A DNA stretch of 56,178 nucleotides from Thozetella sp. PMI_491 (lineage: Eukaryota; Ascomycota; Sordariomycetes; Chaetosphaeriales; Chaetosphaeriaceae): contig MU270149.1 of assembly GCA_021432635.1 (NCBI GenBank), positions 1 to 56,178 on the forward strand, in the 5' to 3' direction. Shown here one piece after another: positions 1 to 13,699 of this stretch. The notes below the pieces were generated by a model. That model saw only the letters and a program-made list of their open reading frames with translations, did not search any database and had not been told where the DNA came from. Within the stretch, counting starts at the first letter, position 1. Each line of letters starts with the position of its first letter. Both the position numbers and the translations under genes were made by a program.

Positions 1-95
1 GTTCCGCGCTGTGGCTACTAGGCTACGGAGTGTATGGCAGTGGTGTTGTGTGTGGGTTGTTCCGCACGTGCTCTGCTTCCTGCTCCCCGTTCTCA
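1..95 (+). mobile_element. 3' end of a Gypsy-2 family LTR, cut by the window edge
   Basis: This stretch matches the last part of the 522-bp LTRs at 7566-8087 and 21181-21702, and also the fragment at 48692-48853. It ends in TTCTCA at 90-95, the same LTR end as in those copies. Unlike the two long copies it keeps CpG and CpA sites (for example CCGCACGTG), so it shows little RIP. The sequence right after it, from position 96, is internal sequence of the minus-strand chromovirus C2, so this element inserted into C2. The rest of the element lies outside the window. Confidence 0.85.
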
Positions 96-1879
96 GTATA
101 TAAAAGGCAAGTTATTTATTATTTTCTTTATAAATATAAGTCTTAATAAAGGAGTTATTCAGCTATATTTTCTAGACTTTCTTATTATTATAATATATTA
201 TTATAATATATTATTTAAAGTAGTTTAATTATTTAAATATAAGTATTAAGATATTTAGTTATAAGAGTTTCTTTAGTTATTATATATTAAAAGGTTCTTA
301 TTTTATATATAAGGTATTATCTTTAATATATATATTATACCTAGGGTTATTTAAGCTTATAAACTAATATTTCTTTTTATTTTTAAAATAGTTATTATAT
401 AATTTTTATAGCTAATAATTAAGCTTATTATCTTAATCTTTTATATATTTTAAGGATAATAATATATAAAAGGATTAATACTTCTTATAATAGATATATA
501 TTATTATATCTCTTTAGTCTTTAATATAATAGACTTTTTTATTTTAATATTTTAAATAAGCCTTAACTCTATCTGTTTTATATAATCTATCCTAATTATA
601 ATATATAATAAGCTTTAATTCTTATATAGTTAAGGTTATATTATTTCTAGTTATTAATAATAAATAATTAGCTTTTACTAATATTTTAAGATATAATATA
701 ACTTCTCTAGTTATTAATTTACTTAAGATTATATATTAGTCTAGAGATAATCTTTTTATTAGTATTATAATATAAGTATAGTTAAGATTTATTATATTAT
801 AGGTTAAATTATCTTATATAATTATATTTAAGGTTTAAACTAGTTTATATTATACTAGGTTAATAGACTACTTTTTAAGTATTAATTTCTAGCTTATCTT
901 TTTTAACTATTTATAAATATTAATATAATATCTTTTTTTCTAGTAGTTATAATACTTAATATCCTTAAGGTTTTATTTAAGTTTTTATTATATTATATTT
1001 AAGTCTATAAGTCTTATATAAGTTTTATATATTATTATCTAATAGTTTTAGTACTAGTTAGTAGATTATTTAGACTAATTATTTTATTAAGGTCTCTTAA
1101 TATTAGCTTATTATCTTAGTTCTTATTACTATTTTTTATCCTTTATTTATATAGTTAATTATTAATATAAATTACTATTTCTATATATAATAAGAAATCT
1201 TTTAAAGTGTTAAGTTTAAAGACTTTATCTTTAACTTTACTCTTAAGTCTTTAATAGAATAAGAACTTCTTAGTTTTATCTATATAATTAAGAAGTAAGT
1301 AGAGTTATTAAAATTCTATTATATATTAAACTATTAAATTCTTTTATTTAAGCTAGTATAGATTTTATTCCTACTAGTGTTTTTTATTAGATTCTTAGAA
1401 AAAGGATTTTAAGGTATATTTATATCTTATATAAGTCTTAAAAAGGTTATAAATCTCTAGTCTAAGTTTAAAAGTAAATCCCTTTTTAAAAAAGTCTATA
1501 AGGTATAGTTTAAACTATACTAATACTCTTTCTTTTAAGAATAAACTAGTATATACTATCTTTTTAGCTTTACTTTAAAAGTTATTAATATAAAAGTAAT
1601 AATAAGCTCTTATTTAAACTAAATAGTTTTTTAAGTATTTATAGGTGTTATTAAAAGGTTAGGATAGGTTAAGCCTTAGTTTTTTACATCTTTTAATATG
1701 GGTTATAATAATATTAACAATAGTATATATAATATATAAGTTATCTTTAAGTTAAGAGACTTATATAATACTAGTATATAGTTTACCAATAAGTTTTTTC
1801 ATTTATATAAAGTCTCTTTTTATATTAATATACTTAGTATTATCTTTATTATTATTAGTGTCTTTTATTTCTTAGTTAA
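96..1879 (-). mobile_element. RIP-damaged chromovirus copy C2, internal (gag side) part
   Basis: Read on the minus strand, this stretch aligns from end to end with the internal sequence of C1: 2471-2528, then 6058-7561, then 21707-21920. It runs straight through the sites where C1 carries a MULE and a Gypsy-2 element, so it is the uninterrupted version of both sites. It covers the gag region and the stretch after it. It is very AT-rich with stops in all frames, as expected from RIP. It ends at 1879 with GTTAA, the target duplication of C1, and resumes at 27281. The pol half is lost beyond the Gypsy-2 LTR at 1-95. Confidence 0.85.
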
Positions 1880-2323
1880 TATTATAATTAAGGTATTAGC
1901 TACCTTTCTATAACTATTAATAAAGCCTAGTGCTTAGGCCTAGTGATTAGTAAGGGTAAAACCCCTAATAGATACTTTAAGCACCTATATAGATATTTTA
2001 CTAATAAGAAAGGATTACCTTCCTAGAGGCTTAGTAGTAATCTAGATCACTAGGTGAGCTAGATTACTAGCGTTTCTTAGAATAAGTGAGTTATAAAGAG
2101 TAACCTAGTATATAAGACTATAGTCTTTACTTAGATAGATTAGTTAGTCTTTACTCTTTAGTAATTAATCTATAAATCTATACTTAGTTTATAAGCTTAA
2201 TACTTATATTATTAGATCTTACCCTATATTAATTAATACTTTACTTATCTCTATCTTTCTTACCTTAGGAAAGAATCTCTTATATATTAATAATATTAAC
2301 CCTAGGATCTTAGTGTTATAATA
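1880..2323 (+). repeat. Left (5') LTR of chromovirus C1
   Basis: The LTR begins TATTATAATTAAGG and ends GTTATAATA, which look like RIP-altered versions of TGTTATAA and TTATAACA ends. It matches 26837-27280 over the full 444 bp; the differences seen are mostly C/T and G/A transitions. An inverted relative lies at 27434-27853. Confidence 0.9.
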
Positions 2324-2537
2324 TATTAATTACTTTCTTTTAAAGGATAAAATAAGTATAATTAATAATATTTTATAGTTAATATATCTAGTAAAAACAC
2401 CCTATTTATTAATAGTTATAACTTTAATAAGTCTAATAAGAAAAAGAAAAAGGCCTTTACTCTATATAGCTTTAACTAAGAAATAAAAGACGCTAATAAT
2501 AGTAGAGATAATATTAAATATACTAGTATAAAAAAAG

Positions 2538-5500
2538 GGGAATTAATACCTAGGCATGTGGTTTGGCTATCTGGGCATAAGCTTACACAGGCATGACCCT
2601 TTCCAGCCCCTAGATTAGCCCAAATCTTCAGTTGTTAGCCTATGTTATACGCCTTGAATTCTGCCTAAGTACCCTAGCTAAAGTATGCCCTGCCTTAATC
2701 GTTTTAAAGCTAATTTTATGTTTTACGTTAAAATCGACAGACCTATTAAGATTAACCACTATAAGCTTACTATCTTAGCTCTTTAAAGCTCGCTTATTTT
2801 ATACTAATCTAAAATAGTAACTATAGGTAAATCAACCTCTACCTTACTTAAGACTTAACTATATAAGCTTATCAGTATTACCCCTAAACCTATACCTAAA
2901 ACCCACCCTTTAAAATGACTGCGACAAACCTCTCCAAGCTCTTTAGATATAATTAATACTATAGGCACTAGTATTAGGAAATATTATAGTGCTAGGGATA
3001 AAGAAGCTATAGCAAATCTTTTCTCAGCCTAGCCTAAAAATTTTATAATAGTCCTAAGGCCCTATAATAGCGCGTTTAATAAACCTATATAGGTATAGTA
3101 GCCCTCTAATGTCTATCTCAGCGATTATTTTACTATATATTTAAAACAAATTAAAATATAGTGTGTCAGAGGGCTAGTACCTAGACTTAAACCCCTTAAA
3201 TCTTAATATTTATAAAACTAGGCTATATTAAACGCTTTAACTAGATATTAAGAGTTAACTTTACTATATGTCTGGTTTATATCTGCCCTAAAGCTTATTT
3301 ATAAGATGATTAATATAGACTAATAACTAATACTTAAGCTTATTTAGTCTTATAAAAGAGTTTATAAATAATAAGAGAGATAGAGGTATTTACTACTTTA
3401 AGATTAGCCCTCCCCCCTTTAAAAAGATACCCCGCCCTTATACCTAGGGCTACTAGCTAATAACACTAGCAGCTTAGATTTAGAATATAGCTTGTTAGGC
3501 TAATACCTTCTCCCTAACCTATCTATCCTAGGTAACCCAGCCCTAACGATTAATATCCTTTACTATAATATTAATACCTTTATAAAAACTTATAGCTATA
3601 TTATTACTAAGTAGTAAGGTTATATAATAAAAGATTAAAAAAAGCGATATATATTTAAGTATAACTACTATAGGCTCCCTTAGCTAAGTGAAAATACTAG
3701 GCAAAGGAATTAAAAGTCTTAGAAGTATAGCTACTAGTAGAAAATAATTACTAAAGTTGTTATTAATAGCTAGTAGCTACTATATAAGTATACTAATATA
3801 AAATATAGCTGTTACAATTATCAGCCTAGTATCTATCTATCTACCTATTCTATTTATTAAAGGATTATTAATCTTATTAAGGGAACTATTAAGTTAATAA
3901 GCTAGTAGGTTAATATCTAAGTGTATAATATATAGGCCGTTATTAAAGAGTAATACCCTAAGAATATCTTTATAAAGAGGGATATCTATAATACTAGAGC
4001 TAAGATTAACCATAAGAAATTAGACGGTCTAAGCTTAACTACTACCTTAATCAAGTTATTTAATAAAAGAGAGATACTTTATATCACTAAATAAGCAGAG
4101 GATAAGCCTAAGTGTTTTTTTAGGCTAGTATAAACATATCCCTCTTATATTTAAGTATAAAGGCAGTTCCTAAAGATAATAAGTTTTGATAATACTTATA
4201 ATATAAACCATTATAAACTCCCTCTCTTTTAAGTGACTAGCTAAACCTGTTTATAGTCTGTTTATAACACTATATTTAGCGTGATTAATAATAAGAGGCT
4301 TAAAGGGTTCTAATTCCTTATAGATACTATTCACTAGCTTATTAAAAAGAACCAAATCTAGTTGCCTAATATAGTTATTACTAACTTTAATACCCAAATA
4401 AAAAATACTTTAAAGGCTTCTTTTCTAGATATATAACAATAACTATATATCTACTATATTAATTCTAATATCCTCCTTTAGTCAAAGAAAAAATAGGTAA
4501 AGCCTATTATCCCTATTAGTAATAATATAGACAGTACTAATAGGAAAGTACTAGTAATACTTAGCTCTAGTGATAAAGACGTAGTCCAGGACGTTGAAAA
4601 GTAAAACAATACCTTACTAGGGTCTATCCCTTATATTTATCAAGGTATATTTAACCTTTAGAAGCTTATTATATTCGCTAAGATAGAAGAGGTATATAAA
4701 AAGGTATAGGCAAATATTTATATAGAGTTTAATAACTAATAAGTAATCCTAGTATACCTTTACCATATATATATACTTATATAAGCCTAGTAGGCCCAAT
4801 ATTATACCTAGAGATATTATAATTTTAAGATCTAAGTAATATCTAGGATAGAGGCAAGTAACTATAATATTAAAAGCTACCTCTTAAACAGTATAAGTTA
4901 TTTATATTAGCTAGTTAAAGCCCTTAAAGAGATACTATATAACTAAGCTTAAGACTTTATTAACACTTATATATAAGATAAGGTATTAACTGCTTAGAAA
5001 TACTTTAGGCCTAGGTTAGAATACCTAGGGGATTTACTAATAACTATATTAAAAAAAGGCCTCTAGCTTATTATAATATAGTACTCTCTTATAAAGGTAG
5101 TAATACCTATATTAAAAAACTTAAACCTATCTTTAATTGGCTTTTATACTAATAACTGTTTTATATTAGTATAACTTAAGATCCCCTATCACTATAAGGT
5201 CTATAAAATACTTAAGAGTAATACTATTTTTATAAAGTAGGATGTTTATCTATAATAATATATCTATAAGTCTAACACTAAGAACCTTTATCGCTAGATT
5301 TTTAACCTAAAAATTATTATATCGCTTTATAAGCAGCTTAATAATACACCTTATACACTCTTTTTATAACTAGCTATTAGTAATAATAGCTAGTTGTCTA
5401 TATAGTAAGATAAGGGATTAGTTTATTATTAAGGCTAACTATTAAGTAGTTATAATAAAGTAATACTAGTAAGATTAGAGCTTAAGGCCTTATAAGTAGC

Positions 5501-6048
5501 AGAGGCTCTATCTTTCTAGCTAAGTCATACCTAAAGATAGGTAGCTACTTTAGGATAAGGGGCTATAACTAGACTATATATAAATAGTTAGAGATTATAG
5601 CTAAGTATAAGGAGAATAAGGAGTTAATAGGAAATAGTAAAAAACAGTAAAGAAAAGGGCATATAGTATTAACTTAGGTTATTACAACTAATAAGAAGGG
5701 CTTAAAAATAATAAGATCTTAAGAGATTTAATAGTAGCTGTTATATATATATATCTAATACTCTTAATAAATCGCTGTAATATAGTTTAGTTTTTATAAC
5801 AGTTGTTACATATTTACAGAAGAGGATATTATAATAGTTATTACAAAATCCCCGCTAAAAAGGTGTAAAACTCCCTTATTAAGCCTTAAATAGGCTTAAA
5901 TACTAGTGTTAGTAGGCTTTATTCACCGCTTTATAGTGCTAAGTACTAGTAGGGTTGAGAAATTTAGGCTAATCTAGGGGCTGGAAAGGGTTATGCCTGT
6001 GTAAGCTTATACCTAGATAGCTAAACCGTATACTCGGGTATTAATTCC
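2538..6048 (+). mobile_element. MULE (Mutator-like) DNA transposon with long TIRs
   Basis: Terminal inverted repeats of about 90 bp bound the element (2538 to about 2630 and about 5960 to 6048); the outer motif is GGAATTAATACC. The 9-bp direct duplication TAAAAAAAG flanks it (2529-2537 and 6049-6057), the target-site size typical of MULEs. The orthologous site in C2, near 1810-1840 on the minus strand, is empty. The plus strand carries traces of a MULE transposase. The element lies between the LTR and gag of C1. It is heavily AT-shifted and cannot be active. Confidence 0.88.
3900..5070 (+). pseudogene. MULE transposase remnant
   Basis: Reading through stops, the plus strand gives a recognisable MULE transposase core. 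A segment with SFDNTYN near 4181 fits the first catalytic Asp region. It is followed by a stretch on the pattern FxVTGQT, then VITNFNTQ near 4373, where the second Asp appears changed to Asn. A YHINSN-like block follows, and near 4850-4920 a block containing NIKSYLLN that is typical of the C-terminal part in fungal Hop-type MULEs. Stops are TAA or TAG where Gln or Trp is expected, as RIP produces. Exact ends of the old gene cannot be set. Confidence 0.75.
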
Positions 6049-6269
6049 TAAAAAAAGACCTCTTTTAGATAAAAAAACTTATTAGCAAGTTATATACTAG
6101 TACTACTTAAGTGTCCTAACTTAAAAGTGATTTATATATAATATATACTACTACTAATATTATTATAACCCCTGTTAAAAGATATAAAAAGCTAAGGCTT
6201 AACTAGCCTTAACCTTTTAATAATATCTATAAACACTTAAAAAGTTATTTAACTTAAGTAAGAGCTTAT

Positions 6270-7560
6270 TACTACTTTTATACTAATAGCTTTTAAAGTA
6301 AATATAAAAAGGTAATATATACCAGTTTATTCCTAAAGAGAAGAGTACTAGTATAGTTTAAATTATACCTTATAGACTTCTTTAAAAAAAGATTTACCTT
6401 AAAACTTAGACTAAAGACTTATAATATCTTTATAACTTATATAAGATATAAATAAGCTTTAAAATCCCTTTTTTAAAAATTAGATAAGAAATATTAATAG
6501 GAATAAAACCTATACTAACTTAAGCAAAAGAGTTTAATAGTCTAATATATAATAGAATTCTAACGATTCTACTTACTTTTAAACTATACTAATAAAACTA
6601 AGAAATTCCTATTTTATTAAGGACTTAAAAATAAAGTTAAAGACAAAGTTTTAAAGCTTAACCCTTTAAAAGATTTCTTATTATATATAGAAATAGTAAC
6701 CTATATTAATAATTAACTATATAAATAAAGGATAGAAAAATAATAGTAAGAATTAAGACAGTAAGCTAATATTAAAAGGCTTTAATAAAATAACTAGCTT
6801 AAACACTCTACTGATTAATGTTAGAACTATTAGATAATAGTATATAAGACTTATATAGGGCTTATAGACTTAAATATAATATAATAAAAACCTAAATAAG
6901 ACCTTAAGAATATTAAGTATTATAACTATTAGAAAAAGAAATACTATACTAATATTTATAAACAGCTAAAGAAAATAAGTTAAAAACTAATACCTAAAAA
7001 GTAGTTAGCTAATCTAGTATAGTATAAACTAGCCTAAACCCTAAGTATAATTATATAAGACAACCTAGCCTATAATATAATAAACCTTAATAATACCTAT
7101 ACTATAACACTAATAAAAGAACTATCTCTAGAATAATATATAGCCCTAAGTAAACTAGTAATTAAAAAAGCTATATTATACCCTAGAATAATAGTAAAAG
7201 TAGATTATTTATTATTATTAGCTAGAAATAATATAACCCTAATTATATAGGAATTAAAGCTAATTATATATTATAAACTAGATAAACTATATAAAATAAA
7301 TAAAGCTAAGGCTTACTTAAAGTATTAAAGTAAGAAAGTTTATTATATTTAAAAATAAGGAGAAATAATAATATATATTTATTATAAAAAGTATTTACTC
7401 TCTTATATATTATTACTTTTAAAGTATATAAAAAACTAGGACAATAGACTAAATTATTAGCTATAAAAAATATATAATAATTACTTTAAAAATAAGAAGA
7501 AGTACTAATTCTTAAACTTAAACAACCCTAGGTATAATATATATATTAAAGATAATACCT
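6270..7560 (+). pseudogene. Gag region of chromovirus C1 (RIP-destroyed)
   Basis: In one plus-strand frame, with many in-frame TAA and TAG, the sequence matches the capsid-type retrotransposon Gag pattern. It has a long helical segment around 6370-6500 with a DFFKKRF-like run, followed by LKQK and an EF.RF.LL block. It sits where gag is expected, after the LTR and 5' leader and before pol. The same sequence is present on the minus strand in C2 (about 310-1700). The protease part, expected towards 7000-7560, is too damaged to assign. Gypsy-2 interrupts the frame at 7566. Confidence 0.65.
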
Positions 7561-7565
7561 TATAT

Positions 7566-8087
7566 TAAGCTAAGAATAGTCAGTGGATTTTTTTTTGTTT
7601 TACCTAGTATAGCTCTAGTATAAGAGGAACTATATAGTAGATCTAGACCTTAGTCTAACCAGGCTATACTAGCTCGATTTATATAAGTAGTTAAAGGTTG
7701 CTGTCTTACCTTAGGGAGGAGGACTATTAAGTTATTAATTAACCGTTAAGATCTATTAGTTTATTATTCTAGTAATTAACTTTATATATTTATTTCCCTA
7801 GATAAGACTAACTATAAAACTACTCTATATAACTATTATAAGGCTTTACCCTATTCTTATATATTTATCCTGCCTTAGTTAGAGCTTAATACTTATTAGA
7901 TCTTATATTAATATACTCTCTTTTATATACTACTAGACTTATACTACTTTAACAACTCTACCTATAAATTAGATTATAAGGTTATAATATTAATTCTATA
8001 CTATAACTACTAGGCTATAAAGTATATAGTAGTAGTGTTATATATAGATTATTCCACATATACTCTACTTCCTACTCTCTATTCTTA
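7566..8087 (+). repeat. Left LTR of Gypsy-2
   Basis: This 522-bp LTR pairs with 21181-21702. Relatives are the fragments at 1-95, 48692-48853 and 56086-56178. The left copy is more AT-shifted than the right one: several C residues kept on the right are T here. Confidence 0.9.
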
Positions 8088-9597
8088 AATAAGAGTCTAG
8101 CTAGAGATGTTTTAACAAAGCCTTTTAAACAACAATAAAAAAACCTAAGACAAGAGGTAGTATATAAACAACCTAATAATAATAGCTAGGCTTTAACTAT
8201 AGCAACTACCTTTACTTACTAAGACTAAAGACAACAAGTAATAAGAGGCTATAAAGATAGATAGGACAAAAGACCCTAACAAACAATAAAAACTTATACT
8301 AACTCTAAGTTAATTAAGATAGCTAGAAGTAAAGTTATTTATTTTTACCTTTATTTAACCCTAATCTTAAGTAATATAAAAAAAGTTATTTAAACTAATA
8401 TAAGTATTAAAATAAAGGAATTATATCGCCCTAGGAAATTATTAGTAAATAATTAGCTCGAGGTAATTAGGGAAGATAACTCTCTTAGGGCTAATAAGCT
8501 AGAGTAGTAAAAAAAGTAGATTCCTACCGAAAAAAACTCCTAGTTAGACCTTAGATAGACTCTATAGACTATAAAATAGTCTAGCTAGACCTTAAACATT
8601 AGAACTAAAGATAGTTAGTAAATAATTAGCTTAAGGCAGTTAGAAAAGATATCTTACTAGGCTTTATAACTAAAAGCTATCTAGCTAAAGTATTAAAACT
8701 ACTTAAAAACGATTAATAAATAATTAGCTTAAGATAGTTAGAGAAGATAGCTTATTAGAGTCTTATCCTATTAATCTAGTCAGAGTTTAAAAAGAGGCAA
8801 GACTATATTAGAGTTAGCTATTATTCTTAAAGCTATAAGTACTTACTAATAAAAAGAGGAGAAGATTCTTTCTTATACCTTAACTCTATTATAAAAATAA
8901 GGTACTAAGAAGAACTCTTTTACCCTAAGCTAATTATAATATAACCCTTACCTATACTAATCTTAACCTTTAAAGAGAGGTTAAAATACCCTCTCTAACA
9001 CTTAAAGCCTTACTATAAAGCACCTTTATAAAAAACCTTAAAAAATTAGTTAATTAAAGGGTATTTTTACTTTAAATAAGCCTAGACTAGTAAATAAGTA
9101 CTCTTAACTAGCTATATAAAGCATAAACATTTAGAAAAGTATTATTCTAATAAAAACCCTTTTTACCTTACTATACTAATACTATTAGCTATCTAATTAA
9201 AATATAATCTATAGAAAAAAAGAAGTATAAGAATATATTAAAGTTAAAAGAAGTAAATAGTCTTACTATACTAATATATAAATCATCTAATCTAATAAGT
9301 AAGACTTAGACTAGTTAAACTAAGGAGAAAAAAGGAGATAAAGAGTTAAAACATACTAAAGACACTAAGAAAAGAAAAACAACAACAAAAAGGAAGGAGT
9401 TAGTTTCTTATAAGCTAAAAAGTTCTACCCCTAGGTAGAGCTTATAATTAAGTAAAGAGGAAGAAGTATTAGCTAGAAAAATAAAAGAATAGTTAAAACT
9501 TTAAAGAAAAGGAGGTAATTAAGTAAAGAGAGGTATAAAAGCTTTAATTATAATAATACTAAAGGCAATAAGCTTAATACTATTAAAAAAAAGAGCC

Positions 9598-11480
9598 TTA
9601 GCTATCCTAAGCACGTCCTTACCATAAGTCCTAGATTAGGGGCTAGTAAAAGACCCACTTTTCCAGGCGCTATCGCCCCAACTACTAGCCTATATACTAG
9701 TAGTACTAATAGTAGTATTATTACTAGTACTACTAGTGTTATTAAAAACCCTACTTTTCTAATTACTAGCTAGATTACTACTAATACTACTACTATTACT
9801 AATATTATTACTATTATTATAGCGTTAATTATAGACTTATATATTATTATTAGTATTAGTAATAGCACTAGTAGTAATACTAATAATAGTATTAATAGGG
9901 CTAGTATAAGACCTATCTTTTTAACTATTAATACTATTAGTAATAATAAAAGCTATATTAATAAAACTAGTATAAATATAATTATAAGATATACCCTAAG
10001 CTATAAGTAAGAGTAATTATAAGGTAATAGTATTGCCTTAGGCTTTAACTATAATAATCCTACCCTTTAAAAATACTTAGAGTTATATTATTAGAATAAA
10101 AGGACTTAATACTTATATATTATTAGGTATATCCTCTTAATTAGAGTTAAAAAACTTAAAAGCTATAGCTATTATTACTTAGGGCTAATAAGTATCAGAC
10201 TATTTTATAATAAAAGAGTTTTTAAAAGATAATAGGCTTAGCTTAGACTAGTTTAAGGACTGTCTTACTTATACTCTTATTTATTATAAAAGGATAAGCT
10301 AGCTATTATTATTTCTAAAAACCTTAATATTATTAATCTTTAACAGTATAAATATAACTTATTACCTAGCTAATTTTAACTTTATTTATTATATATTAAG
10401 TCTAACTATATTTTAAGAAAAAAAGATATACTTCCTCTAGTATTATACTCTAAAAGCTAGAGATATTACTAAGGGTTAGACCTTTTATATTAATAACTAA
10501 AGTAAATATAAAAAGATATTAAAAAAAGTATTTTACCTTAGGGATATATAGTTTTACCTATCCTATAAATAATATCTATAAGAGTTTTAAAATAAACCAG
10601 TCAGAGATAAAACAGTTGAGATTTATAAAGTACTCTTAACCTTTAAGGCCTTACTAAGGCAGGTTAAGAATCTAGATCTAATAAGGAGTAATATACTATA
10701 AAATATATATACTAAGCTATTAGTAAGTGTAAAATCTTAGCTATATCTTATCTTAAGAATAAATATAGATAAGTTGATTTCTTAAAGCTAAGATATATTT
10801 TATAATAAACTTAAGCGTCTAGTTAATAACTATAATAAAGAAAAGTAGGAAGAAAAACTTAAGGAATAATAAGACTATTAATAGGTCTACCTACTATTAT
10901 AAATATAAGAAAAGACTTAGGAGTAGCTTAGTTAAAGCTAACCTCTATTTTAAAAGGAGTAAAATCTTATTAAAGTTATTACTAAAGTATTTAAAGCCTA
11001 ACTTAATAATAAACTAAAGAAGTTAGATATTATTAACTATCTAATAGATAAACTTAACTAACTTAAAATTAATATAGAAAAGCTTTAATAGTAATTTATA
11101 ATTAAAGGCAAAAGGGTTTAAGTAAATATTATAACTTATATCCCTAATTATAGTGATAAACTAGACCTTAAAAAATACTTAGTAATAGCCTAGAACTATA
11201 AGAGCTTTTAAAGGCCTAGTATTAAGTGTTTTTACTATAGAAAGACTAATTATACTGTCTTAAAATATAAAGTAATCTATAATAATAAGTATATTTATTA
11301 CTTAGTCCACTATCCTATTAAGATTATATAGTACATTAAAAAGTATATGTTTTATATATAAGATATTTAGATTCTCCTAGATATTATATATAAAATATTA
11401 AAGGTAAATAAGGGAATATATATTATAAGAGTATTTCTTATTATACTATTTTTTAAGATAAGTAGTTCTTAGATATAATA
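9598..11480 (+). pseudogene. Gypsy-2 Gag-like polyprotein remnant with CCHC zinc knuckle
   Basis: One plus-strand frame reads for about 1.9 kb with only TAA and TAG interruptions. It starts with a stretch rich in Leu, Val and Ile codons made of repeated CTA/CTN triplets (about 9690-9900) and continues with charged helical sequence. Near 11216-11260 the run KCFYYRKTNYTVLKY fits a retroviral CX2CX4HX4C knuckle in which one Cys and the His read as Tyr and the last Cys as Tyr, all single G-to-A or C-to-T changes. This supports a nucleocapsid-type Gag of about 600 residues. The start codon is not determined. Confidence 0.6.
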
Positions 11481-13699
11481 AGAATAACTAGCTAAGAATA
11501 AAGACTATAAGGTTTAAACTTATTAGACTAGCTTATTTAAAGACTTTATAGGTCTAATTATAGGGTAATCTATTATAATACTTATTAATAATATACCTAA
11601 ATTTATAAGTATAAGTAATCTTAATAAGGTTATTATATAAAATAATAAAGATAAATATAATATATCTTTTTATAGAAGAGGTATAACGAGTAACTAGACT
11701 AAGATATTAATAGTAAAAATAACTAAGGTTAATACTATTTTTATTACTAAGGTAAATACTATTATAAAATAAAGAAGAATAAACTAGGTAAAAAGTAATA
11801 ACAAGGGTAAGAAAGAAATTAAAGTAGTTACTATTAAAGAAGAAAAGCTAAAGTTAATTTTAAACTAATTTATTAGCTTTAACTAGCTTAAGCCTAATAA
11901 TATCCTAATTAAAAATATCTCTATAAGTTATAGGTTTTAAGTTAGTAATACTAACCTAATAATCAATAGAAAAGCTTATAAAAAAGAACTAAAAGAGATA
12001 CTTTAAGTCTTATTAGATATAGCTATAAACTAAAAACTTAAAGTTTTTATAGGAGATTTAATTATACTTAGCCTTAAGTTTACCTATAATCTTAGATTAT
12101 TATTAGAATAGAGAATAATTAATTTAGGATTAATAGTTAATCTTAGTAATAATATTATAAAAAGAGCTAATAAGTTAGTTATTAAAGTCTTTAACTATAA
12201 TATTTAGTCTATAATTATATTAATTATCTTAAGAGAGAATATAAGGGTTATATTAAGTAGGTTCTAATATAATAATACCTTTTAACTAATAAAAAAAGTT
12301 ACTTAGGCAGATATATAAAAGTAAATTTAATAAATTTATAGTAATATACTAAGATCTTTTTAATTAAAAGCCTACCCTAATTAAATTAAGAGAATAAGTA
12401 TTTAAAAGATTTATAACCTTTTAATACTTTATTATAGGGTAAGATATTACTTAGATAATAATAAGGTATAAGTACTATTAGATTATAGCTTTAAGATTTA
12501 TTTTATTAGTTATAATCTAATTATAAAGCTTAGGATCTTATATATAGTAACTAATACTTACTTTAGGTCTATCTATAGAGATATATATTCCTTCTTTAAT
12601 AAAGTAATAAAAATAGTCTAGCTTAATAACTATAAAATTAACATCTATTTTTATATTAACTTATTAGGGAAGAGAAATTATAAAATACTATTAAAAATGT
12701 CTTTCTTTATAGATATAAAGCTTACTCTTAACTATAATTTTATACCTATAATTAAAGTACTAATAACTTTTAGCGATATAACTATCTATATAATAGTTAT
12801 TAATAAAGAGTTATTATCTTAAAAAAGAAAAACTAATATCTTAAGAAAATACTAGTTAATAAGTATATTAAAATACTTATTAGTAAAAAAGTCTTAGAGT
12901 AGGTAAAAATAAAAAAGGAGGAAGAGCTTATTAGATTTATCTAGCTTAAGATTACTAAGTAAGTTTATTACTACTTATTTTAAAAGTCTTTAATTCTACT
13001 AGCTTATATAAGCTAGTAAAAAGGATTTATACTAAAGAAAGAATAATAAAAAAGAGGAAGTAAATCTAATAGTATTAGCCTTATTAAGTCTATTAAAAGA
13101 GTATAAGTTAATTTATAAGAGGTTTAAAATCTAAAAGAGAAAGGTCCTCCTAATATAATCCTTTAGACTAATATATTATATAAAAAAAAGGAAAAGAAAG
13201 TATATCCTATTAATAATAAATCAAGTAATAACTTAGTCCTTAAAGGTAATATTTACTAGAAGCTTAATAAGCTAATTAAAGCTAAGGAGAAAGTCTAGTA
13301 ATAAAGGGGTAGTGTTTTACCCTATAATAAATTTTTTATACTAAAGTTTAATAAGATTAAAAAGGGCTTAAGGTTAACTTTAAAGTAACTAAAGTAAATA
13401 CTTAGAAGTACTTAAGGTTTAACTAAGTAAGAATAAGAGGCCCTAACTTATATCTTTTATATATAGGAGGAAGTATTAGTATAAAGCTTTAAAGATATAA
13501 GTATAATTAACCCTAAGGTTATCCCTTTATAATATATTAAGACTATTTTATATAAGGCCTAGTAGAAAAGATTAATTCTAATACCCTTAACACTTATAGA
13601 CAAGGTTATTAAGATACTTAAGAAATATATTACTTAAAAAGTCTTTAAAGAGAGTTATACTTTATATAAGAACTTATAATTCCTTATAAAGAAGAGGAA

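Noticed and set aside
34..228. Open frame overlapping the LTR end and AT-rich sequence
   Set aside because: It starts inside the LTR fragment and runs into RIP-damaged chromovirus sequence; the protein has no domain.
9600..9900. Apparent microsatellite of CTA/TAG-like triplets
   Set aside because: It lies in frame at the start of the Gypsy-2 Gag trace and can be explained as a Leu/Val-rich coding segment altered by RIP.
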